In this document: positions 19,995 through 28,800 of the stretch, in pieces
Layout of the letters: the number at the start of each line of letters is the position of its first letter
Numbering within the stretch: the stretch's first letter is position 1
Source of the DNA: Streptomyces glaucescens
GTDB taxonomy: Bacteria > Actinomycetota > Actinomycetes > Streptomycetales > Streptomycetaceae
Reading direction: 5' to 3'
DNA: 64,000 nt
NCBI RefSeq assembly: GCF_000761215.1
Contig: NZ_CP009438.1
Location: 5,225,501 to 5,289,500 of the forward strand
Notes under the pieces: generated by a model
What the model saw: the letters and a program-made list of their open reading frames with translations, nothing else
Database searches by the model: none
Told to the model about the DNA's origin: nothing
Made by a program: the position numbers and the translations under genes

Positions 19995-20213
19995 CGCTCT
20001 TCCTGCTTCTCTGTCTCCGACACGGAGCTCCCCACCCGGCACAACCGTCCGACACGTGCCGAGGACACGGGTCGGCGGATGAATTGCCGATTGTCTGCAG
20101 AATGCCGGGCCCGGGCGGCGGACTTGGGGTGCTCCGCCGCCTCCCGCGTACCCCTGCCGGGGGCGCGTAGGCTGGACGGGACCCGCTTCCCGTAGAGCTC
20201 CGTGAGGTGTTCC

Positions 20214-20534
20214 GTGTCCCCGCGCCGTAATCGACCCAAGGGCCCGAAGAGCGCCGAGGACGACCGGCCGGGCCGCTACGGCGGCTGGCAGTCCAGCGTG
20301 GACTGGCAGGGCGACGAGTGGAGCGTGCGCCATGTCGCGGGCGCGAGCGCGCAGGGCAAGAGCTACCGCTGCCCGGGCTGCGACCAGCTCATCCCCGACG
20401 GCGTCCCGCACGTGGTCGCCTGGCCCGCGCACGCGGGCGTCGACGACCGCCGGCACTGGCACAAGTCCTGCTGGAACGCGCGGGACCGCCGCACCACGCG
20501 GGTGCAGCGGTCCCGTAACGCGCCGAGGTTCTGA
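20214..20534 (+). CDS. Small Cys/His-rich conserved protein (probable zinc binding)
   Basis: The 106-aa basic protein has a CPGC pair followed by His residues and HWHKSCW (pattern C-x2-C-x11-H, then H-x-H-x2-C), which would suit one zinc ion. Streptomyces homologues are often labelled ATP/GTP-binding protein, but I see no P-loop and would not keep that name. The N-terminus is basic and Lys/Arg/Pro rich. The GTG at 20214 has GAGG at 20204-20207; a GTG at 20202 is also possible. It may bind nucleic acid, but that is a guess. Confidence 0.75.
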   Translation: MSPRRNRPKGPKSAEDDRPGRYGGWQSSVDWQGDEWSVRHVAGASAQGKSYRCPGCDQLIPDGVPHVVAWPAHAGVDDRRHWHKSCWNARDRRTTRVQRSRNAPRF

Positions 20535-20545
20535 AGCGGTCCCCG

Positions 20546-21394
20546 TTACACGTCCCGCCGCTCCTGCAGCACGTAGGCGCCCGCGAAGGCGACGGCGGTG
20601 ATGCCCAGCATGATCCACAGCGGGTCCCAGCCCGACGGGCCCGAGTCGCCGAGGGACGTGGCGTAGAAGACGCCGAGCTGGCTGGGGATCGAGTACTCGA
20701 GCAGGAAGGTCCGCAGGCCCTCCAGCGACGAGGAGAACATGAACAGCGCGATCACCAGCGGGGCGAGCATCGTGCCGATCATGATGGTGATGGCGCCCGC
20801 GGAGTGCCGGATGATCGAGCCGACGAGCAGCGAGAGCAGACCGAGCAGCGCGAGGTAGAGCGAGACGCCGACCGTGGCCTTCAGCCACTCGCCCCCGGAC
20901 GGTTCCCTGGCGTCCAGCATGCCGACCTGGGCGACGGCCACCAGACCGGACGACACCAGCGTGATGGTGAACGCGAGCGCGAAGAAGACCAGCGCCTTGG
21001 CCGTCAGTACCCGGCCCCGCGAGGGGCAGGCCGTCATGGTCGTCCGGATCATGCCGGTGCCGTACTCGGCGGCCGTGGTCAGCACGCCGAGCGTGACGAT
21101 GCAGATGCTGCCCAGCAGCAGTCCGAAGAAGCCGAGGGCCAGCGCGCTCTCCGAGCCGAGATCGCCGTCGGACGTCGAGCCGGCCACCACCGTGCCGGTC
21201 AGCAGGCCGATGCCGATGACCAGCGCGACGAAGACACCCAGCGTCCACATCGTCGACCGGACCGACTTGATCTTCGTCCACTCGGAGGCGAGCGCGTGCC
21301 CGAGGTGGGTGCGGACGACGGGGATGGGCGAGGTGTAGCCGGCGTACGGCGCGTTGGGCGCGGCCGGCGGCATCGGGGTCTGGGGCGTGCTCAT
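20546..21394 (-). CDS. ABC transporter permease (first of two paralogous pairs)
   Basis: The 282-aa protein has a Pro-rich N-terminus and then six membrane helices, starting with SEWTKIKSVRSTMWTLGVFV, the typical entry of ABC-2 permeases paired with BcrA-like ATPases. GTGMIRTTMTACPSRGRVLT is the conserved cytoplasmic loop. The start overlaps the stop of its ATPase by 4 nt (ATGA). It is paralogous to the permease at 22874-23644. Substrate unknown. Confidence 0.88.
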   Translation of the reverse strand: MSTPQTPMPPAAPNAPYAGYTSPIPVVRTHLGHALASEWTKIKSVRSTMWTLGVFVALVIGIGLLTGTVVAGSTSDGDLGSESALALGFFGLLLGSICIVTLGVLTTAAEYGTGMIRTTMTACPSRGRVLTAKALVFFALAFTITLVSSGLVAVAQVGMLDAREPSGGEWLKATVGVSLYLALLGLLSLLVGSIIRHSAGAITIMIGTMLAPLVIALFMFSSSLEGLRTFLLEYSIPSQLGVFYATSLGDSGPSGWDPLWIMLGITAVAFAGAYVLQERRDV

Positions 21395-22743
21395 CGGGCG
21401 TCCTCGGACTGGGTCGGGTCGGAGACGGGGGCGGGGGCGTCCTGGGGTGCGGCCTGCTCCTCCGGCGCGGCGGGCGCCGGAGGAACCGCCGGGGCCGCGG
21501 GGGCAGCCGGGGCCGCGGGGGCCGCGGGAGCGGCCGGGGCCCGGTCCTGCGGCGCGGCCGGGGCGGGCACGGCCGGGGCGGGCTGCTGCGGGGCCGGCTG
21601 GGCGTACGGGTTCGGCTGCCCGGCGCCGGGCGCGGCGGCGGACGCCTCCGGGCCGCCGTACGCACCCGGGGCGCCGTACGGTCCCGCCGCCGGCGGCATC
21701 GCGAACGGCTGCCCGCCCTGCTGCGGCGGGGGCGGGGCGTACCAGCCCGGCTGGCCCTGGCCGGGCACCGGCATCGGCGGCTGCGCGCCGGGCGGCAGGG
21801 GCTGCTGGAGGCCCGCCTTCTGGTCGGTGGTGGAGCGGTAGTCGACGGCGGCCTGGGTCATCCGCATGTACGCCTCCTCCAGGGAGGCCTGGTGCGGCGA
21901 CAGCTCCCACAGCCGCACGTCCGTCTCGTGGGCGATGTCGCTGATGCGGGGGAGCGGCAGCCCGGTCACCCGCAGCGCCCCGTCCTGCTCGGGCAGCACC
22001 TGGCCGCCAGCCTCGGTCAGCGCGGCCGACAGCTTCTCCCGCAGCCGCGGCTCGGTGTCCGGGGTGCGCACCCGGGCGAAGCCGGCCGAGTTCGCCGCGA
22101 TGAAGTCCCGCACGCTCATGTCGGCGAGCAGCTGACCGCGCCCGATCACGATGAGGTGGTCGGCGGTCAGCGCCATCTCGCTCATCAGGTGGGAGGAGAC
22201 GAAGACGGTACGGCCCTCCGCCGCGAGCGCCTTCATCAGGTTCCGCACCCAGAGGATGCCCTCGGGGTCGAGGCCGTTCACCGGCTCGTCGAACAGCAGC
22301 ACCTGGGGGTCGCCGAGCAGCGCGGCGGCGATGCCGAGCCGCTGGCCCATGCCGAGCGAGAAGGCCTTGGAGCGCCGCCGGGCCACGTCCTGGAGGCCGA
22401 CCACGCCCAGCACCTCGTCCACCCGGCGGGCCGGGATGCCCGAGAGCTGGGCGAGGGAGAGCAGATGGTTGCGGGCCGTGCGGCCGCCGTGCACGGCCTT
22501 GGCGTCGAGCAGGGCGCCGACCTGTCGGGGCGCGTTGGGCAGCTTGCGGTAGGGGTAGCCGCCGATCGTGACCTGCCCCGAGGTGGGGTTGTCCAGGCCG
22601 AGGATCATCCGCATGGTCGTCGACTTGCCCGAGCCGTTGGGGCCCAGGAAGCCGGTGACGGCGCCGGGCCGTACCTGGAAGGAAAGGTTGTACACAGCGG
22701 TCTTGTCGCCGTAGCGCTTGGTCAGGCCGACTGCTTCGATCAT
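21391..22743 (-). CDS. ABC transporter ATPase with long Pro/Ala-rich tail (first pair)
   Basis: The 450-aa protein has a normal BcrA-type nucleotide-binding domain in residues 1-300: Walker A GPNGSGKSTT, signature FSLGMGQRLGIAAAL and Walker B VLLFDEPVNGLDP. After about residue 310 comes a tail of about 140 residues of Pro, Ala, Gln and Gly, without predicted fold. The paralogue at 23650 lacks this tail. I chose the ATG at 22743; a GTG at 22752 is also in frame. It works with the permease encoded downstream. Confidence 0.88.
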   Translation of the reverse strand: MIEAVGLTKRYGDKTAVYNLSFQVRPGAVTGFLGPNGSGKSTTMRMILGLDNPTSGQVTIGGYPYRKLPNAPRQVGALLDAKAVHGGRTARNHLLSLAQLSGIPARRVDEVLGVVGLQDVARRRSKAFSLGMGQRLGIAAALLGDPQVLLFDEPVNGLDPEGILWVRNLMKALAAEGRTVFVSSHLMSEMALTADHLIVIGRGQLLADMSVRDFIAANSAGFARVRTPDTEPRLREKLSAALTEAGGQVLPEQDGALRVTGLPLPRISDIAHETDVRLWELSPHQASLEEAYMRMTQAAVDYRSTTDQKAGLQQPLPPGAQPPMPVPGQGQPGWYAPPPPQQGGQPFAMPPAAGPYGAPGAYGGPEASAAAPGAGQPNPYAQPAPQQPAPAVPAPAAPQDRAPAAPAAPAAPAAPAAPAVPPAPAAPEEQAAPQDAPAPVSDPTQSEDAR

Positions 22744-22873
22744 GCTCCGCACCCATCGAAAGGTTCAGGACAGCGGGGCACACGCCCCCGTAAGGGTTAG
22801 GAGGATATCGAGGCGCTGACGGTTCCCTTCAAGACCGGGTAAAAACCGCCAGTGACGTTCGTCGCCGCGGTGC

Positions 22874-23644
22874 CTAGGCGTCCCGCCGCCTGAGCAGGAC
22901 GTATCCGCCGAGCAGGGCCGCGACCACCCACAGCGCCATGATCCCGAGCCCGCCCCAGGGGCCGTACGGGGTGTCGTCGTCGACCGGCGGCACCACCTGC
23001 ATGATCTTGTTGCCGGCCTGGTCCGGCAGGAACCGGCCGATCTTCTCGGTCGCGCCGACGTTGCCCAGGATGTTGGAGATCAGGAAGAAGAAGGGCATGA
23101 GGATGCCCAGCGACAGCATCGGCGAGCGCAGCATCGCGGCGACGCCCATCGAGAACATCGCGATGAGGGTCATGTAGAGCCCGCCGCCGATCACCGCGCG
23201 CAGCACCCCGGGGTCACCGATCGACGCCTTGAGGTCGCCCAGCATCGCCTGGCCGAGGAAGAAGGCGGCGAAGCTGGTGGCCATGCCGACGGCCAGGGCG
23301 AGGGCGGTGGCGACGGCGAGTTTGCCGGACAGGAAGGTGCCGCGCTGGGGCACGGCGGCGAGCGAGGTGCGGATCATGCCGGAGCTGTACTCGTTGGAGA
23401 CCACGAGCACCCCGAAAACGATCATCGCGAGCTGGCCGAGACTCATTCCCGCGAAACTGATGAACGTCGGGTCGAAGGACAGTCTCTCCCGGGCGCTCAT
23501 GCTGTCGAACTCGTTCTTCGAGAGCGCGGAGATGAGCATTCCGAGCGCAATGGTGACCAGTACGGTGAGGGAAAGTGTCCACACCGTGGACGCGACCGAG
23601 CGGATCTTCGTCCATTCGGACCGGATGACCTGGGTGGCCGCCAT
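22874..23644 (-). CDS. ABC transporter permease (second paralogous pair)
   Basis: The 256-aa protein has six membrane helices and starts MAATQVIRSEWTKIRSVAST, close to the paralogue at 20546-21394. The shared loop SGMIRTSLAAVPQRGTFLSG is present. The ATG at 23644 has GAGGGG upstream and lies 5 nt after the ATPase stop; a start at 23677 would overlap the ATPase. It forms the membrane part of an exporter with the ATPase encoded just upstream. Confidence 0.88.
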   Translation of the reverse strand: MAATQVIRSEWTKIRSVASTVWTLSLTVLVTIALGMLISALSKNEFDSMSARERLSFDPTFISFAGMSLGQLAMIVFGVLVVSNEYSSGMIRTSLAAVPQRGTFLSGKLAVATALALAVGMATSFAAFFLGQAMLGDLKASIGDPGVLRAVIGGGLYMTLIAMFSMGVAAMLRSPMLSLGILMPFFFLISNILGNVGATEKIGRFLPDQAGNKIMQVVPPVDDDTPYGPWGGLGIMALWVVAALLGGYVLLRRRDA

Positions 23645-23649
23645 GCCCC

Positions 23650-24600
23650 TCAACCCTTCTTCCCGGCACTGCCCCACTGCGCACGCCGGGGCGCGCCGGA
23701 GTGGGCGTGGTACTCGACCGACTCGGCGGTCAACCGCATGAACGCCTCCTCCAGGGAGGCCTGCTGCGGACTCAGCTCGTGCAGCACCACCTGCTGCTGC
23801 GCGGCCAGCTCACCGATCCGCTCCGGCTTCTCGCCGTCCACCTCGAACACCCCGCCGCCGGCCCGCACGGCCGTGATCCCGGCGCCGTGCAGCACATCCA
23901 GCAGCCGCTCGGGCTGCGGGGTGCGGATCCGCACATACGTGCGCGAGTTGCGCGCGATGAAGTCCGCCATCGACGTGTCGGCGAGCAGCCGGCCCTGCCC
24001 GATCACCACTAGGTGGTCCGCGGTCAGCGCCATCTCGCTCATCAGATGACTCGACACGAACACCGTGCGGCCCTGCCCGGCCAGCGACTTCATCAGCGTC
24101 CGGATCCAGTGGATGCCCTCCGGGTCGAGCCCGTTGACCGGCTCGTCGAACATCAGGATCCGTGGATCGCCCAGCAAGGCGGCGGCGATGCCCAGCCGCT
24201 GGCCCATGCCGAGCGAGAACCCCTTGGCCTTCTTGCGCGCCACCGCCGTCAGGCCCACGGTGTCCAGCACCTCGTGCACCCGCTTCTTCGGGATGCCGTT
24301 GCTCTGCGCCAGGCACAGCAGGTGGTCGAAGGCACTGCGCCCGCCGTGCACCGCCTTCGCGTCGAGGAGCGCGCCGATGTACTTCAGCGGGTCCTTGAGC
24401 CGGTCGTAGTGCCTGCCGTCGATCCGCACGTCCCCGGCCGTCGGCCGGTCGAGGCCCAGCATCATCCGCATCGTGGTGGACTTGCCCGCGCCGTTCGGGC
24501 CGAGGAACCCCGTGACGATGCCCGGCCGCACGGCGAAGGTCAGGTTGTTGACCGCCACCTTCTCGCCGTACCGCTTGGTCAGCCCCTCGAGCTCGATCAT
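23650..24600 (-). CDS. ABC transporter ATPase (second paralogous pair)
   Basis: The 316-aa BcrA-type ATPase has Walker A GPNGAGKSTT, signature FSLGMGQRLGIAAAL and Walker B ILMFDEPVNGLDP, and a short C-terminal regulatory extension. It is clearly a duplicate of the ATPase at 21391-22743, sharing EAFMRLTAESVEYH-like tails. The ATG at 24600 lies only 20 nt from the filP terminator hairpin, so it is either leaderless from a -10-like TAGCGT (24607-24612) or expressed by read-through. Substrate unknown. Confidence 0.9.
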   Translation of the reverse strand: MIELEGLTKRYGEKVAVNNLTFAVRPGIVTGFLGPNGAGKSTTMRMMLGLDRPTAGDVRIDGRHYDRLKDPLKYIGALLDAKAVHGGRSAFDHLLCLAQSNGIPKKRVHEVLDTVGLTAVARKKAKGFSLGMGQRLGIAAALLGDPRILMFDEPVNGLDPEGIHWIRTLMKSLAGQGRTVFVSSHLMSEMALTADHLVVIGQGRLLADTSMADFIARNSRTYVRIRTPQPERLLDVLHGAGITAVRAGGGVFEVDGEKPERIGELAAQQQVVLHELSPQQASLEEAFMRLTAESVEYHAHSGAPRRAQWGSAGKKG

Positions 24601-24620
24601 GCCGCCACGCTAGAACGGGA

Positions 24621-24656
24621 CGGAGCCCTCCGCCACCGGAGTGGCGGAGGGCTCCG
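24621..24656 (-). terminator. filP terminator
   Basis: A perfect 16-bp stem, CGGAGCCCTCCGCCAC (24621-24636) and GTGGCGGAGGGCTCCG (24641-24656), with the tetraloop CGGA lies 27 nt after the filP stop on the minus strand. No T-run follows, as is common in Streptomyces. Confidence 0.8.
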
Positions 24657-24683
24657 CGCGGTACGGGGACCGGAGGGCGGTCG

Positions 24684-25619
24684 TTACCGGGACTGCTGGG
24701 CGGGCACCCCGCGGGAGATCGGCTCGTCCTCGGCCGGCGTGCCGGTGGCGGCCACCGCGGCGCCCGTGAGCGTGGCGAGCATCTCGCGCACGTTCGTGAG
24801 CTGGGCGTTGATCGAGTCGCGGCGGTTGGTGAGGGCGGCCAGCTCGCGCTCGGATTCCGAACGGATCCGGTCGGCCTTGGCGTTCGCGTCGGCCACGATG
24901 TCCTCGGCCTGGCGCTGGGCGGTCTCCACCGTCTGGCGGGCCCGGCGCTCGGCGTCGGTGCGCAGCTTCTCGGCCTCCAGGCGCAGCTGCTCGGCGCGGT
25001 GCTCGATCTCGGCGAGGCGCTTCTCGGCCTTGGCCTGACGCGACGCCAGGTCGCGCTCGGACTGCTCGCGGCGCTTGGCCAGGTTCGTCTCGAAGTCCGC
25101 GGCGGCCTGCGCGGCCTTGGCGCGGGTCTCCTCGAACAGCGCGTCGGCCTCCTCGCGCTTGGACTGCGCGTCCTTCTGCGCCTCGGCCCGCAGCTGCGCG
25201 GCGTCGCTCTTGGCCTTCTCGACGATCCGGACGCCCTCGTCCTCGGCCTTCGCCTTGCGCTCGGCCGCGAACGACTCGGCGTCGTTGCGCACCTGCTGGG
25301 CGGCCGACTCGGCCAGCTCGCGGTGCTGCTCGGCCGCGCGGCGGGCCTCCTCGCGCAGGTCCTTGGCCTCTTCCTCGGCGAGCCGAAGGATCTTCTCGAC
25401 GCGGGCACCGAGGCCGGCGTACGACGGCTCGGCGTCGCTTACCTGGGCCTGGGCGTTCTGCGTTTCGAGGTGGAGCTCCTCGATGCGCTTTTCCAGAGCG
25501 GTGATGCGGGCGAGAGCACTGTCACGGTCGGAGACGAGCTTGGAGATACGTTCGTCCACCTGAGCGCGGTCGTACCCACGCCGCACAAGCTCGAAGCCGT
25601 AGGGGGAAGTGTCGCTCAT
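24684..25619 (-). CDS. filP: Intermediate-filament-like coiled-coil protein FilP
   Basis: The 311-aa protein starts MSDTSPYGFELVRRGYDRAQ, then is almost entirely coiled coil (residues 20-280) rich in Ala, Glu, Arg and Gln, and ends with a short Pro/Gly tail. Length and sequence match FilP of S. coelicolor, which assembles into filaments near hyphal tips, gives the cell wall rigidity and interacts with DivIVA and Scy. It lies 219 bp downstream of scy on the same strand and is followed by a strong terminator. Confidence 0.93.
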   Translation of the reverse strand: MSDTSPYGFELVRRGYDRAQVDERISKLVSDRDSALARITALEKRIEELHLETQNAQAQVSDAEPSYAGLGARVEKILRLAEEEAKDLREEARRAAEQHRELAESAAQQVRNDAESFAAERKAKAEDEGVRIVEKAKSDAAQLRAEAQKDAQSKREEADALFEETRAKAAQAAADFETNLAKRREQSERDLASRQAKAEKRLAEIEHRAEQLRLEAEKLRTDAERRARQTVETAQRQAEDIVADANAKADRIRSESERELAALTNRRDSINAQLTNVREMLATLTGAAVAATGTPAEDEPISRGVPAQQSR

Positions 25620-25697
25620 GGGGTTCCTGTCGAATGAGACCGGTGAGGTGATAGGTGGAATCCTAGGGGCCAGAACGGTGAGTCATCGAGCGGATGC

Positions 25698-25838
25698 GTG
25701 TTTGATCTGGAGAATGACACCCCTTTTGAGTGGCTGACCGTCGGACTGCTTGCCAAACACGACGTCAAAGGGTTGGCCAAAGGCGCCGTCGGCGAGATGG
25801 CCAAAGACCCCAGGAAACACCCACGCACCGCCTCCTGA
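25698..25838 (+). CDS. Candidate 46-codon small gene between filP and scy
   Basis: A GTG-started frame of 46 codons fills most of the 219-bp gap between filP and scy on the opposite strand. It reads VFDLENDTPFEWLTVGLLAK and continues with a Lys/Gly/Ala/Pro-rich half. It ends with TGA at 25836-25838, directly touching the scy stop. Third positions are about 72% G/C, lower than its neighbours but above random expectation for a short frame. The composition looks protein-like (acidic, aromatic start; basic end). The ribosome site is weak (GCGGA at 25690). It may be a real small protein, a gene remnant or chance. Confidence 0.35.
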   Translation: MFDLENDTPFEWLTVGLLAKHDVKGLAKGAVGEMAKDPRKHPRTAS

Positions 25839-28800
25839 CTACCCGTCCGACGACTTGCCACCCGAACGGGGCGCGCCCACCGTCGCACCGGCCCTGACCC
25901 CGCCGTCCTTGCCGGCCGCCGGCGCCTCGAAGGACTCCAGCGCCTCCAGCACGTCCTGGACCCGGGAGATCTCCGCGTTGATGTCCTCGCGGCGGCGCAT
26001 CAGGACCTCCAGCTCGCGCTTGCCCTCCGCGACCGTGCGCTCGGCCTCCCGGACCGCCTCGGCCTTCAGCTCCTCGGCCTCCTTGACCAGCTTGGCCTTC
26101 TTCTGCTCGGCCTCCTTGAGAAGCCCCTCGGCCTTCTTCACCGCGGCGATGCGCACCTTGCCGGCCTCGGAGTTCGCCTCCGACACCAGCTCCTTCGCCT
26201 TCGCCTCGGCCTTGGCCAGCTGCTCCTCGGCGGCCTTGATCAGCGCGTCGCAGCGGTCGCCGGTCGACTTCATCGTCTCGGCGGCCTCACGGCGGGCCCG
26301 CTCGTGCAGTTCCTCGATCTCGGTGGTGATGCGGTCGCGCAGCTCCTCCGCGCGCTCCCTGATCGCCGTGGCGTCCCGGCGCGCGCCGACCAGCAGCTCG
26401 TCCGCGTCCGTACGGGCCTTCTCCACCCGCGAGTTGCCCTCGATCGTCGCCTCGGAGACGATCCGCTCGGCCTCCTTGCGGGCCGCGCCCACCATGGTGT
26501 CGGCCTGCGACTCGGCGTCCGCGGTGGTCTTCAGGGCCTGCGCCTGCGCCTCGGCGAGCAGCTTGTCGGCCTCCGCCGCGGTCTCCGAGATGAGCTTGTC
26601 GACCTGCTCGGCGGCCTCCGAACGCCGCTTGTTGGCCTCCTTGCGGGCCTCGTCCAGGGTCCGCTCGGCCTCCTCGCGCGCCGCCGTGGTCAGCCGCTCG
26701 GCCTCCTCGGCCGCCTCCGACGTGACCCGCTCCGACTCCGCCCGGACGCGCTCCGCGTGCGCCTGCGCCGACCCGACCGTCTCCGCGGCCTCGGCCCGCA
26801 GCCGCTCCGCCTCGCCGGTGGCGTCCGCGACGAGCTGCTCGGCCCGGGCGGACGCGTCGGCGGTGACGCGCTCGGCCTCGGCCAGCGCCTCGGCGGTGAC
26901 GCGCTCGGCCTCGGCCAGCGCCTCGGTGCGCACCCGCTCGGCCTCCGCCGCGGTCTCCGTGGTGAGCCGCTCGGCCTCGGCCAGCGCCTCGGTGCGCACC
27001 CGCTCGGCCTCCGCGGCCGTCTCCGTGGTCAGCCGCTCCGCCTCGGAGCGCGCCTCGGTGATGAGGGTGTCGGCCTGCGCCGCCGCGTCCGAACGGATCC
27101 GGTTGGCGTCCTCCCGGGCGTCCGCGCGGGTGCGCGCCGCGGCCTGGTCGGCCTCCGCGAGGTTGTCCGACGCCTCCGTGCGCAGCCGCTGGGCGTACTC
27201 GGAGGCGTCCGAGCGCAGCCGCTCCGACTCGGCCATCGCCTCCGCCATGGTGCGCTCCGCGAGCGCCTTGGCGGCCTCCGCCTCCTCGGCGGCCTCGTGC
27301 CGCATCCGCGCGGCGTCCTCACCGGCCCGCTCCCGTTCGGCATAGGCGTCGGAACGGACCCGGTCCGCCTCCTCCTCGGCCTCCCGGCGAGTACGGTCCG
27401 CCGCGTGCTCGGCCGCCGACCGCAGCCCGGCGATCTCCTCCTGCGCCTGCTCGTGCAGCCCCGCCACCGAGTCCCGCACCTGCTGGGCGCGCTGCTCGGC
27501 GGCCGACACCATCTCGGTGGCGCGCCGGTCCGCCTCCTCGACCAGACGCACGGCCTCGGCCTGGGCCTCCTCCACGCGCTTGCGCGCCGAGGCCAGCAGC
27601 TCCTCGCTCTGCTCCCGGGCCCGCTCGCGCTCCTGGTCGGCCTCCTGCCGGGCCGCGCCCAGCGTCTCCTCCGCCTCGCGGCGGCGGCGGGCTGCCTCCT
27701 CCTGCGCGGCGGCCAGCGTCTCCGACGCCTCCGCGGCCAGCCGCTCGGCCGCGGCCTGCGCCTCGGCCCGCATCCGGTCCGCGCTCTCCTGCGCCTCCGT
27801 CTTCAGCCGCTCCGCCTCGGCGGCGGCCTCCGACCGCAGCCGCACGGCGACGGCCTCGCCCTCCGCGCGGGACGCGGACGCGTCGGCGGCGGCCTCGTCG
27901 CGCAGCCGCTCGGCCTCCGTCTCGGCCTGCTGCCGGAGCGTACGGATCCGCTCGGCCGACTCGGCGCGCAGCCGGTCGGTCTCCTCGGTGGCCTCCCGGC
28001 GCATCCGGGCGGCCTCCTCACGGGCCTCCGTCAGCGCCTGCTCGGCGGCGGCCAGCCGCGCTTCCGCCTCGGCGTGCAGGCGGGCCAGCTCCTCGGCGGC
28101 CTCCGTCTGCCGGGCCGCGACCGCGCGCTCGGTCTCCTCGCGCAGCTCGCGCGCGGCGCGCTCGGCCTCCGCCCTGATGCCCTCGGCCTGCTCGACGGCC
28201 TCCTCACGGTGGCGCTCGGTCTCCGCGCGGGTGCGCTCCAGGGTCTCCTCGGCCTGCCGGCGCAGCGCCGTGGCGCGCTCGATGGCCTCGGTGCGGACCT
28301 TCTCGCTGTCCGCGGTGGCGGTGCGGCGCAGCTCGTCCGCGTCCGCCTTCGCCTTGGCCAGCAGCTCCTCGGCGGACCTGGCGGCCTCCTCGATCTTCGC
28401 CACGGCCTCCTTGCGGGCCCCGGCGCGGATCTTCTCGCCCTCCTCGACCGCGTCGGCGCGCAGCTGCTCGGCCTCGCCGCGCAGCCGGCGGGCCTCCTCC
28501 TGCAGCTCGACCGTCTTGGCGCGGTACTCCTTGGTGTCGTCCTTCGCCGCGCCCTTGAGCTGCTCGGCGATGTCGTGCGCCTCGGCGCGCAGCCGGTCCG
28601 CCTCGGCCTCGGCCTCCTTGCGGATCCGCTCGGCCTCCTCGGCGGCGGCCCTGGTGGTCCGCTTGGCGTCCTCGGAGGCCTTGGTGAGCACGTCCTCGGC
28701 GGTCTTCGCCGCCTTCGACAGCTGGGTGGCGGTCTCCTCGGCGGTGACCGTGCGGGCCTTCTCGACGGCCTCCGCGACGATCTTCTCGGCCTCCGCGCGG

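Noticed and set aside
18966-21665. 899-codon frame extending the luciferase-like gene upstream
   Set aside because: The luciferase domain starts at MRVGSFVLGA with a ribosome site at 19994; the extension crosses the divergent small gene and the ABC permease gene in a non-coding frame.
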